From contig CM057459.1 of NCBI GenBank assembly GCA_016271365.2, forward strand, positions 485,349,501 through 485,413,500: 64,000 nt of DNA, in the 5' to 3' direction. Shown in pieces: positions 9,555-18,420 of the stretch (its first letter is position 1; the number at the start of each line of letters is the position of its first letter). The translations under genes and the position numbers were made by a program. The stretch is from Neoceratodus forsteri (Eukaryota > Chordata > Ceratodontiformes > Ceratodontidae). Under the pieces are notes generated by a model. That model made no database searches, was not told the DNA's origin, and saw only the letters and a list, made by a program, of their open reading frames with translations.

Positions 9555-10045
9555 TTATTGGCATGGAGTCATAATGTTGTGGCTAAAACAGCACGGCAAA
9601 CAATGCCACAGTCAAAACGTTGCTTACAACATACAGAGTCAGTGAAAACACCAACCAATCAATAAACAGCGCACACCACATACATTTTTTTTACATTTTT
9701 CATGTTTTTGTGGGGGGGGGTCTGCCCCTAGCACCCCCCATGTTCACCTCCACACCCCCCAAAACTAAATTAACTAAGCGAGGGGGTGTGAATCAATAGG
9801 ATAAGGGGGAACTCAGGAGGGGGGAAACATAGTCTGTGGCAGCACAAAGAAAAATAAAACTATTGGCGGACAGGGAATCAAACCCTGATGCCCAGATCTA
9901 CACTGCCTTAGGTGCCTAAGCCTTAGCCACTTCACCACAGGAACAGTTCAGCCAAGCACAGCACCTGAGACTTCTTGAGCACTTCCTGTAGTTCACAGTC
10001 AGCGGTAGAGGTAATGGTAGTTCCCTTCTGCTATTATACCCCGGT
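9555..10045. mobile_element. TIR element B, diverged relative of element A
   Basis: It shares with element A the left-end motif (GTCATAATGTTG versus GTCATATTGTCG), the C/G-rich middle (GGGGTCTGCCCCTAGCACC), the AGAAAAATAAAA tract and a tRNA-like module in the same order and orientation. The right end is not clearly preserved (about 10,045), so the boundary is approximate. A few perfect palindromes of A are missing here. No coding capacity. Confidence 0.6.
9865..9941 (-). repeat. tRNA-like segment in element B
   Basis: On minus, GTGGTGAAGTGGCTAAGG (A-box-like), a variable middle, and CAGGGTTTGATTCCCTG (B-box-like T arm, 5-bp stem) are spaced as in a Leu/Ser-type tRNA with a longer middle. Not a functional tRNA: acceptor ends do not pair. 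Confidence 0.6.
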
Positions 10046-10084
10046 CGCTCTAAATCCAGTCACGCTTTATACCACTTTTTTTTG

Positions 10085-10624
10085 TTGCACTGTTTCAGCA
10101 GTGCTACATTGACCCTTTTATTTCCTCAATTTTTCATCCTGCTACCTTGTTGTTGTTTTCTTGCAGGACCACTTTGAATAATATTTTGGGACCTCCTCTG
10201 GTACTGGCAGCCATGAATGAGTACCCTGGAGTTGGTATAAATTAAATATGAACTTTATTATTTAAGTGTCTTATTTCTATCCTGCTTCACTTGAAATGTT
10301 GTTATTTGATTTTAGGTTTGTACATATTAATGTTTAGGGAAATGTATTCAGTATTGTTTAAATTGTATGTTTGTTAGCACTGAGTACTTTTGCAATTATT
10401 GCACATATGTATTGGTGTGCTGTGACTTTCAGTGCTGTCATTTTAAACCTGCATCAGTTACCTGTAAACCATCCCCCTTGATGAGGTACTGTTGTACGAA
10501 TCCGGTTGGGGTCATCAGCAGCAGCTAGCCTGAGTTCTATGTGTATTGGCGGCAAGTTTTAAACATTTTCAATAAAGCTTTTTGTATGACCAGCCAAGGT
10601 GTGCGGTTATTTGCAGCTACATAG
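10085..10624 (+). repeat. Segmental duplication copy A, part 1 (540 bp)
   Basis: Matches 38,922-39,467 at roughly 95 percent by eye, from TGCACTGTTTCAGCAGTGC to TTGCAGCTACATAG. It ends exactly at the gypsy target site CATAG (10,620-10,624). It includes TTTCAATAAAGCTTTTTG, a polyadenylation-like signal near 10,570, and a hammerhead-like string (see findings). It may be the 3' terminal region of a Penelope-like element, given its position 0.65 kb after one, but that is inference. Confidence 0.8.
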
Positions 10625-11812
10625 TGTCACAAACCCACTCAGCAGATCAGGCCCTCTACTCCCAAAGTGCCAACCTCCGAGCGCAGTCTGGTGAACAGTT
10701 TAACAGAACAAGGAAACCCTCTTCTCTGTTTTGTGAGTTCAGATCAAACTTTGGTCTCAAGTCTTGGAGGGATTCAAACTGTTAACCTCTTGCTAGCATA
10801 CTCAATGTACAGGTTCAGACAGTTCTGTCTTTTGGGGGGGCAGATATCTTTGCCTAAGGGCACCTAACCAGGTATACAGAGATGAACCCTTAAAAACTTT
10901 AATAAAGACCTCCGATTTAAAACACTTCTCGTTCCAGTTTGGTATCACCATTCAAACTTATGTCTATTGTCTGCTTTAACCATATACGTTTCTTACAACT
11001 AAAAGAAATTCAAAGACAGACCAAATATGTTCTAAAAAGAGTTTTACTAAAAATAGATAAAATATGTAAAACACAAAATACAGAACTCTTATATCACAAG
11101 ACATACAAGTCTTTTAAAAGAACAAGGTTTAAACAGTGCAAATTCCTACGTACAGTACTTAGATTAGACTCTCTCTCTCTCTAAATACCTGTTTAAAAGT
11201 GCTCACACTCTTTTCTTGTCAGAGTCTAGGTAAAAGTGTGTAAGTAAAACAGAGTATTCCTTAAGCATACTGTATTGGCCAACCCCTTTTGTGTGAGGTC
11301 ATCTAGCTCCTCCTATGTCAGATTATACAGTATATAAAAAATATATATCTTATACAAAGACAGGATGTCTTTTCAAAGTATTAATTCTACAATCTTCAGC
11401 ATGACTCATGTCCTTCAAATGGCATTTTCTTTGATCTCATAATAAGCTTCCTCCTTCCAGGACATGAAAGCATCTTTATGATTTTGCACTTCTATGTAAT
11501 AACCTGGGTTTTCCTCCAACGTCATAAAATGGATATGATTTAGCAACTATGGCTGTAATTAACTCAGGCAAACAGGAGGTCCTTGATTAAGGCCTTCCAT
11601 GTAACACCTAGTATCTAAAACTGTGTGTGTGATCTCACATGCTGTTTTCAGCATTTTTATCATGGCTTTCATCTCTCAGCTGAAACCTGGGGTTGGGGGG
11701 ATGAGTGAGGTCATTCTAAGAGCACCACAATTTTCAGCAGAGACAACCAGTAATACATTTTTATATTTAAAACAAAATGATGCAGCACTCAGAACTGGCT
11801 GTCCACGTCACA
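10625..11812 (-). repeat. 3' LTR of the Gmr1-like element
   Basis: 1,188 bp, starting TGTCACAAACCC and ending GTCCACGTCACA on plus. It contains AT-rich tracts and a TATA-like TATACAGTATATAAA near 11,325. Because the element is on minus, this left LTR is the downstream one. A 1,172-bp partner lies at 17,244-18,415. Confidence 0.93.
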
Positions 11813-11826
11813 ATTCCTCCCCACCT
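11813..11826 (-). promoter_or_regulatory. Polypurine tract of the Gmr1-like element
   Basis: On minus, AGGTGGGGAGGAAT lies immediately before the 3' LTR (TGTGACG...), the position and composition expected of the plus-strand primer for reverse transcription. Confidence 0.8.
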
Positions 11827-11869
11827 AGACTGAATTTGGGGGTTCTATCCCCTACATGGGATGAGCTTC

Positions 11870-12270
11870 TCAAATCAGATCACTCCTGATAGACCCTGGA
11901 CAGCCCATCTGAGTTCTGGTTCTTTGCTCCAGCCCTATGTATGATTTTTAGATCATATCCTTGTAAAACAAGACTCCATCTTAGCAGTCTGCCACTGTTT
12001 TTCCCCATATGCGTCAGCCAAACAGGGGGCTGTGGTCAGTCTTCACCACAAAATGCTGCCCGTACAAGTATGGCTATAATTTCTTTAGGGCCCACACTAT
12101 GGCAAGACACTCCTTTTCCACCGTGGAGTACACTTGCTCCCTTGGAAGCAGTTTCCTGCTCAAGTACACTACTGGGTGATCTGTCCCTTGGCTAGATGTC
12201 TGACTCAGTACTGCCCCAATACCCATGTCTGAGGCGTCTGTCTAAATTATAAAGGTCTTGCTATAGTCAG
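11870..12270 (-). pseudogene. RNase H domain of the Gmr1-like pol
   Basis: Reading leftwards: [14 protein letters not shown] (first catalytic Asp), [14 protein letters not shown] (catalytic Glu), VVKTDHSPLFG (second Asp) and HRAGAKNQNSDGLSRV (tail with the H-x-x-G-x-x-N-x-x-A/S-D-x-L-S-R pattern). An in-frame stop replaces the Gln before TDAS at 12,242, and others follow. This is the last pol domain, next to the polypurine tract. Confidence 0.85.
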
Positions 12271-13295
12271 GACTTGTCAAAACAGCAGCACTGCACAGTG
12301 CCTCCTTCAGTCTGGTAAAGGCTTCCTCACAGGCTGGGCCCCAGGTAATTTTCTTAGGCATCCTTTTCTTTGTCAGGTCAGATAGGGGAGCAGCCAGGGC
12401 ACCATAACTGGGTACAAATTTCCTGTAGTACCCTTCTGTCCCTAGAAAGTTCCTGACCTGCTTCTGGGTTTCTGGTCTGGGCCATGCCTGGATCACCTCT
12501 ATCTTTATTTGGTTAGGACGGAGCTCTCCCTGGCCTACCACATGCCTGAGGTATGCCACTTCTCCCATGGCCACCTGGCACTTCTCAGCTTTGACAGTGA
12601 GCCCGGCCTTCTGTATCCTGCCTAGCACTTCCCTAAGGTGGGATAGGTGTTCCTCCCAGCTGGTACTAAAGATGGCAATGTCATCCAGGTATGCCATGGC
12701 GTACTCCTCAGCACCATTTAACACCTGACCTGGTTCACCAACCTTTAGAAAGTGGCCAGGGTGTTCTTCATTCCAAAAGGCATTACTTTAAACTTAAATA
12801 AGCCTATCGGAGTGATGAAGGCCGACCTATCCCTAGCTCTGTCTGTCGATTCTGCCTGCCAATACCCTTTTGTCAGGTCAATAGTCATAAGGTAGGTCGC
12901 CCCTCCCAACTTGTCCAGGAGTTCATCCATCTGGGCATCGGGTGGGTGTCTGACTTTGTGACTGCATTCAGTCCACGATAGTCCACACAGAAACAAGTAG
13001 AGCCATCTGGCTTAGGCACAAGGACTACGGGTGAGGTCCAGGGGCTGTGGGATCTCTGGAATACCCCTAAATCCAGCATCTCCTCCACTTCCCTCCTAAT
13101 GTTCTTTTGGACAGCCTCTGACACCCAATATGCTGTCCACCATATGGGCGTCTGTGTCCCTGTCTCCACATCGTGTGTCGCTAAGGGAGTTAGTCCAGGC
13201 TTGGCGCTAAACAATGGGGCAAAGTCTGCTAAAACCTCCCTCACTTTCTGGATCTGGTCCGGGGCCCACTGGGGAGAACATTTTACTGCCTCCAC
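12271..13295 (-). pseudogene. Reverse transcriptase domain of the Gmr1-like pol
   Basis: Motifs in order: SPVVLVPKPDGS and CVDYRGLNAVT (~13,000), LMTIDLTKGYWQ (~12,880), FKVMPFGMKNT, then AYLDDIAIFS (catalytic YxDD, ~12,690), the connection FLGTEGYYRKFVPSYG, and PLSDLTKK. The YLDD is intact, but frameshifts near 12,950 and 12,735 split the domain into three frames. It is followed directly by RNase H. Confidence 0.92.
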
Positions 13296-13304
13296 AGAGG
13301 ACTC

Positions 13305-14442
13305 TCACTTACTTTCCTTCAGCAAATCCAGAAGGGGGTCTCCTTCATCTATCCCTGCCCCATGACTAGACACTGCAAACACCATGTCAGCCCCATTTGC
13401 ATAGGGCTTCATCATTTTGACATGGTACATCCTTTCTGTCTGTCTTCTGTCAGGTAACTCCACAATGTAGTTCTCGTCATTTACCTTCCTAACCACTTTG
13501 TGCAGTTCTGCCCACTCAGCTTGCAGCTTGTCTTTCCGGACCGGAATAAGGACCATGACTTCCTGACCCACCATGTATGAGCGAGCGCTGGCTCTGCAGT
13601 CGTACCGCACTTTTTGTTTCTGTTGGGCAGCTGCTAGGTTGCTATGGGCTGTCCCAATAAGCTCCTTCAGCCTTTCCCTAAACCTAAGGACATAATCCAC
13701 AATGGGAGTTCCCTGGGTGGCGTGCTTGCCTTCCCAATCCTCCTGGATCAAGTCTAGGGGCCCACGTACCCGGCGTCCATATAAGAGTTCAAAGGGGGGG
13801 AAAATCCTGTCAACTCTTGGGGCACCTCCCTGTATGCAAACAACAGGTGGGGAAGGTATTTCTCCCAGTCCCTCCCATGCTGTTCAGCAAATGCCTGGAT
13901 CATTGACTTTAGGGTACCATGAATCATTCCACAACCCCATTGGCTTGTGGGTGATACGGTGTCATGCATCTCTGCATCACCCCACACTTCTCCCATAAAC
14001 ATTTCATCAGGTCCGATGTGAAGGAACCACCTCGATCAGTGATAACCTCCTGTGAAAACCCAACACACCAGAAAATTCCAAGTAAGGCATCTGCCACTTT
14101 GTCCATCCTCAGTGAGGCTAGGGTGACTGCCTCTGGGTACCAGGTGGCATAATCCACCACAGTCAGGATGAATTTCTTCCCCGAGGAGCTGGGGGTATTT
14201 AAAGGCCCCACAATATCCATTCCCACCCTCTGGAATGGCTTCTCCACTGTGGGCAATGGAATCAGGGCGGCTTGGGTTTTCTTGCCCGCCTTCCCTATTT
14301 CTTGGCACCGGTGGCAAGACCTGCAATACTCCTTCACCTGCTGGGTGAAGTTAGGCCAATAGAAATTCTGAGCTAACCACTGCATTGTGCACATGATTCC
14401 CAGATGATCAGACATGGAAATATCATGTGTAATTTTGAACAA
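13305..14442 (-). pseudogene. Integrase of the Gmr1-like pol, upstream of RT
   Basis: N-terminal zinc-binding region with HxxxxxDHLG, FYWP and CRSCHRCQ (~14,300-14,430); catalytic core with GMDIVGPL (first D, ~14,210), VITDRGGSF (second D, ~14,030) and the terminal Glu in QANGVVE (13,924). After a frameshift, the C-terminal domain continues at 13,305-13,751 with VGQEVMVLIP and a GPY/F-type module ending HVKMMKPY. All three core acidic residues remain. A stretch near 13,750-13,920 is disrupted by frame changes. Confidence 0.92.
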
Positions 14443-14445
14443 CTG

Positions 14446-15180
14446 CTAACGATACCCCTGGGGAATGACAAGCTGCTTCCCTAGCATCCCTCCCTCTGTC
14501 TGCACTGCCTGAGTATACATAAGTCCATTTTCCCAATAAATCTTATGTCTGCAGTCACCTCCCTGTGTGCCATCTGAGTCTGCCCAAGCTCTCAGCTTCT
14601 CTAAACTAGGGTCACCCCTCTGAGCAGCTGCAAAACCCTCACACATTCCCAAGGCATGGGACAGGTCCCCTTCAGTTGCTAAACTAGAGTCCCTAGCATT
14701 AGCATCAGGGCACTCAGGATCACCATCAATCCCAACCCTCAGACAATGGGTCACCCCTCCCTCTTCGGAGTAACCTTTCGTAGCTGTGTGGTCACTTGCT
14801 ACCGGGGAAATTTCTACACCATCTTCATTAATCTCCATATCAGGAGACACAGGCTGGGGAACCAGCCTCTCAGAGGTTTCCACAATTGCTTCTGTGGGGT
14901 TCGGGAAACTACAGTTTTCCCTTGCCGCTTGGCTATGGGTAACTGCACATACCATCCCCGGTTGGAGATTGTTACGCAGGATCACATCCACAGCTAACGT
15001 TTTGGCTACAGCCACCTGTTGCACAGTTCCCCCTGTTTCACCCTAGTCTAGGAGAACACTAGCCAGTGGCAATGTTTTCTCTTCACCTGCAAAGTCCTGT
15101 ACAGTGACGTATTTATTGGGTATAAGCTGACCAGGCTGTACTAGATCCCCCTTTACTAATGTCAAGGATGTCCCTTAACC
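14446..15180 (-). pseudogene. Protease-like and linker region of the Gmr1-like polyprotein
   Basis: Begins after gag with VTVQDFAGEEKTLPLASVLLD, then QVAVAKTLAVDVILRNNLQPG, the C-terminal half of a retropepsin (normally L-P-x-D-V-L-L-G-x-D-L). A long acidic linker follows, ending FAAAQRGDPSLEKL...QLVIPQGYR, which leads into the integrase zinc finger. The catalytic DTG/DSG triad is not readable with confidence. A 192-codon frame is open here, with a break at its left end before integrase. Confidence 0.65.
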
Positions 15181-15253
15181 CTTGTGTCTACACACCATTT
15201 ACTATGACTGGGTGCATGTGTCCCCTCGTGTTCACTGGCATGCTCCCAGGGAC

Positions 15254-16218
15254 ACACAAACAACCCACTTCTTTTCTAGCACACTGTTGTGTATTATTGC
15301 TCACCTTTTTGGGACACTGTCTGGCAATATGCCCAGTTTCTTTACACAACCAACAGGCATTTCTTACTTCAGAGAAATCTTTTCATTGAAACCTGGGGCT
15401 AACTGGTTTCGGTGGAGGCAGTGAAGGTTTTAGCTGCCCTGAAGGCACACTTTCCCTTTATGCACTGCCATGCCTGCCTCACTCATTCTCAGAGCAGGTC
15501 TGCTCTTGGCATAGGCATCTGAGAGTTCAGCAGCCTTTTGCACTGTTTTGGTATCTCTGTCCTCTAGCCAAGTTTTTAGCTCTGCTGGGCAAGCCCAATA
15601 AAACTGTTCTAATAAAATCACATTTTCAATTTTATCAAGAGAGTTTGCCTCAATTCCTTCCCACCAACGTTTTAAAAACTGACGTTGTTTCATGGCTAGC
15701 TCCTCATAGCTCATGTCAGGGTTGAGTTTGCCTCAATTCCTTCCCACCAACACACAAACAACCCACTTCTTTTCTAGCTCCACCTTGAATATTATTGCTC
15801 GCCTTTTTGAGACACTGAATGGCAATATTCCCAGCTTCTTTACATAACCAACATTCACTTCTCTTTTCAGAGAAATCTTTTCTCTGAAACCTGGGGCTAA
15901 GTGGTTTTCGGTGGAGGCAGTGAGGGTTTTAGCTGTCCTGAAGGTGCTCTTTTCCCTTTCTGCGCTGCCATGCCCACCCCATTTGCTGTCAGAGCAGGTC
16001 TGCTCTTGGCATAGCAGTCCGAGAGTTCAGCAGCCTCTTGTAATGTTTTTGGACCTCAGTCCTCCAGCCAGGTTTTCAGCTCTGCTGGGCATGCCCAGAA
16101 AAACTGTTCTAATAAAATCACATTTTCAATTTTATCAACAGAGTTTGCCTCAATTCCTTCCCACCAACGTTTTAAAAACTGATGTTGTTTCATGGCTAGC
16201 TCCTCATAACTCATGTCA
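15254..16218 (-). repeat. Tandem duplication within gag (~0.5-kb unit)
   Basis: 15,254-15,718 and 15,751-16,218 are homologous, both including ACAAACAACCCACTTCTTTT, the zinc-knuckle codons, GAAACCTGGGGCTAA and the capsid C-terminal segment to CTCATGTCAGG. The upstream (right) copy has a degraded knuckle, CWLCKEAGNIAIQC, with His replaced by Asn; the other keeps CCHC. The two units differ by several percent. Confidence 0.85.
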
Positions 16219-17032
16219 GGGCTTCTCCTGAGATTACAGAATTTAGCTCTGTATGATTCAGCAGTTAATTCAAACATTTTTATCAGTGCAGCTTTTAACT
16301 TGCTGTAATCATTGCTGTCCTCATTGTCCATTTGACCCAATGCATCCCGAGCTTTCCCAGTAAGTAGCAGGGATAGCTGGAAGCTCCAGAACTCTCTAGG
16401 AATTTTAGCCTGAATACAAACTTTTTCAAAAGAATTTAAAAAGGCATCCATGTTCTCCCCTTCTTTAAACTCGGCTATTAATTTGGAGTTCAATTTGTAA
16501 CCCAGTACTGCAATCCCAGTTAAACCCAAACCACTTACCTGCTCTGGTGCCACTGGTTGGAGTCATATCTTCCCAATTCATGTTGTCTCTGATGCTCCTT
16601 CTCCTCATGGTCTGCATCTCAGCATTCTCATTCTCTCCTCTCCTCTGCAGCTCACTGGCACTCACGCTCCTCACGGTCTGCTTCCCTCTGTTCTCGCTCT
16701 GCCTCCAATTCCATCCTGCACAACTCAATTTGCAGCCTGAGTACCTCTGGATTCAGGATACTGGTGACCTTCCCCTGCTGCTGTGGCCTTTCACTGACAG
16801 TGGCCCTTCTGTCCTCCTCTTCGGCTCTGGACCCTTTACTGGCCAGTAGCCCTTCCACACTTGAGGTTTGGTCCTTTCCAGTCATCGTTGGTGACTCGCT
16901 GCTCTGGGTATCTGCTACTATCAGGGCATCTATGAGGCTCTGCTTGCTTGCTTTCACCTCAAATGGGACTCCTCTGTCCCTGTACAACTGCCTTAAGTAA
17001 TCTATGGAGTGCCTGCTGTAGTTGGAAGTCAT
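15254..17032 (-). pseudogene. Gag of the Gmr1-like element (SCAN-like capsid, zinc knuckle)
   Basis: Starts MTSNYSRHSIDYLRQLYRDR at 17,032 with a SAP-like DNA-binding helix pair, then a charged coiled region (ELEAEREQREADREERE), then a capsid domain at 16,553-16,056 (LLTGKARDAL, YEELAMKQ, VILLEQFFWACPAELKTWL). The L-L-E-Q-F...P-x-E-L-x-x-W-L pattern is that of the SCAN domain, which is thought to derive from Gmr1-like capsids. The frame then breaks and the capsid C-terminus is repeated (see next entry), followed by a CCHC knuckle CWLCKETGHIARQC at ~15,310-15,360. A frameshift near 16,600 splits the N-terminus. Confidence 0.88.
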
Positions 17033-17243
17033 CTTTCCTGACTACTGCTACTCTGACTGCACTTTAGGGAAAAAAAATAAAACAGGTAGGAACTTGAATG
17101 TACGTGAAGTGATATATAGTTCTGTTTCCTTTTTAAAATAAAACTCTGTCTTTTTCTTTCTTTGCAAGAGAGCTTACGGTCTCAGCTAACACAGAACAAT
17201 ACAGCTTGTGATACCAAAATTATGCCACCGTTGCCAACCAATC
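17033..17243 (-). other. Leader of the Gmr1-like element, including the primer-binding region
   Basis: Between the 5' LTR and gag. Right after the LTR the minus strand reads GATTGGTTGGCAACGGTGGC. A TGG is present at the expected offset for a tRNA primer-binding site, but I cannot match it to a particular tRNA. Confidence 0.5.
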
Positions 17244-18415
17244 TGTCACAAACCCACTCAGCAGGTCAGGCCCTCTACTCCCAAAGTGCCAACCTCCAAG
17301 CGCAGTCTTGTGAACAGTTTAACAGAACAAGGTAACCCTCTTGTCTGTTTTGTGAGTTTGGATCAAACTTTGGTCTCAAGTCTTGGAGGGATTCAAACTG
17401 TTAACCTCTTGCTAGCGTACCCAATGTACAGGGTCAGATATTTCTGTATTTGGGGGCCAGATGTCTTTGCCTATGAACATCTAACCAGGTACACATAGAT
17501 GAACCCTTAAAAACTTTAATAAAGACCTCCGATTTAAAATGCTTCTCTTTCCAATTTGGTATCACCATTCAAGTGTATGTCTATTGTCTGCTTTAACCAT
17601 ATACTTTTCTTACAACTAAAAGAAATTCAAAGACAGACCAAATATGTTCTAAAAAGAGTTTTACTAAAAATAGATAAAAAATGTGAAACACAAAACATAG
17701 AACTCTTATATCACAAGACATATAAATATTTTAAAAGAACAAGGTTTAAACAGTGCAAATTCCTACTCACAGTACTTAGATTAGACTCTCTCTCTAAATA
17801 CGTGTTTAAAAGTGCTCACGATCTTTCCATGTCAGAGTCTAGGTAAAAGTGTATAAGTAAAACAGAATATTCCTTAAGCATACTGTATTGGCCAACCCCT
17901 TTTGTGTGAGGTCATCTAGCTCCTCCTCTGTCAGATTATATATAAAAAGTATATATCGTATACAAAAACAGGATGTCTTTTCAATGTATTAATTCTGCAA
18001 TCTTCAGCATGACTAGTCCTTCAAATGACATTTTCTTTGATCTCATAATAAGCTTCCTCCTTCCAGGACATGAAAGTATCTTTATGATTTCACACTTTTA
18101 TGTAATAACCTGGGTTCCCCCCCCAACATCATAAAATGGAAATGATTTAGCAACTATGACTGTAATTAACTCAAACAAACAGGAGGTCCTTGATTAAGGC
18201 CTTCCATGTAACACCTATTATCTAAAACTGTGTGTGTGATCTCAAATGCTGATTTCAGCATTTTTCTTATGGCTTTCATCTCTCAGCTGAAATCTTGGGG
18301 GGGATGAGTGAGGTCATTCTAAGAGCACCAGATTTTTCAGCAGAGACAACCAGTAATACATGTTTATATTTAAAACAAAATGATACAGGACTCAGAACTG
18401 GCTGTCCACATCACA
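17244..18415 (-). repeat. 5' LTR of the Gmr1-like element
   Basis: 1,172 bp, TGTCACAAACCC to GTCCACATCACA on plus; partner of 10,625-11,812. On minus this is the LTR that would have driven transcription. Indels include a shorter TATATAAAAAGTATATATCG stretch than in the other LTR. Confidence 0.93.
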
Positions 18416-18420
18416 CATAG

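Larger units (their letters stand above)
10625..18415 (-). mobile_element. Gmr1-like Ty3/gypsy LTR retrotransposon, complete but inactive
   Basis: Two LTRs (10,625-11,812; 17,244-18,415) with TG...CA ends surround gag and pol on the minus strand, flanked by the 5-bp duplication CATAG (10,620-10,624; 18,416-18,420). Domain order is gag, protease-like, integrase, RT, RNase H. Integrase before RT is the Ty1/copia-like order described for the Gmr1 group of Ty3/gypsy elements in deuterostomes (cod Gmr1). Frameshifts and stops occur throughout pol. LTRs differ by roughly 6 percent in a stretch I compared by eye, so the insertion is not recent. The duplicate locus at 39,463-39,467 has a single CATAG with no element. 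Confidence 0.92.

Noticed and set aside
9865..9941. Functional tRNA gene
   Set aside because: A-box and B-box-like segments are present, but the acceptor ends do not pair and the middle is not a normal anticodon arm.
12242..17032. Plus-strand open frames across the gypsy element (for example 13,099-13,365 and 16,547-17,000)
   Set aside because: They are antisense shadows of gag and pol.
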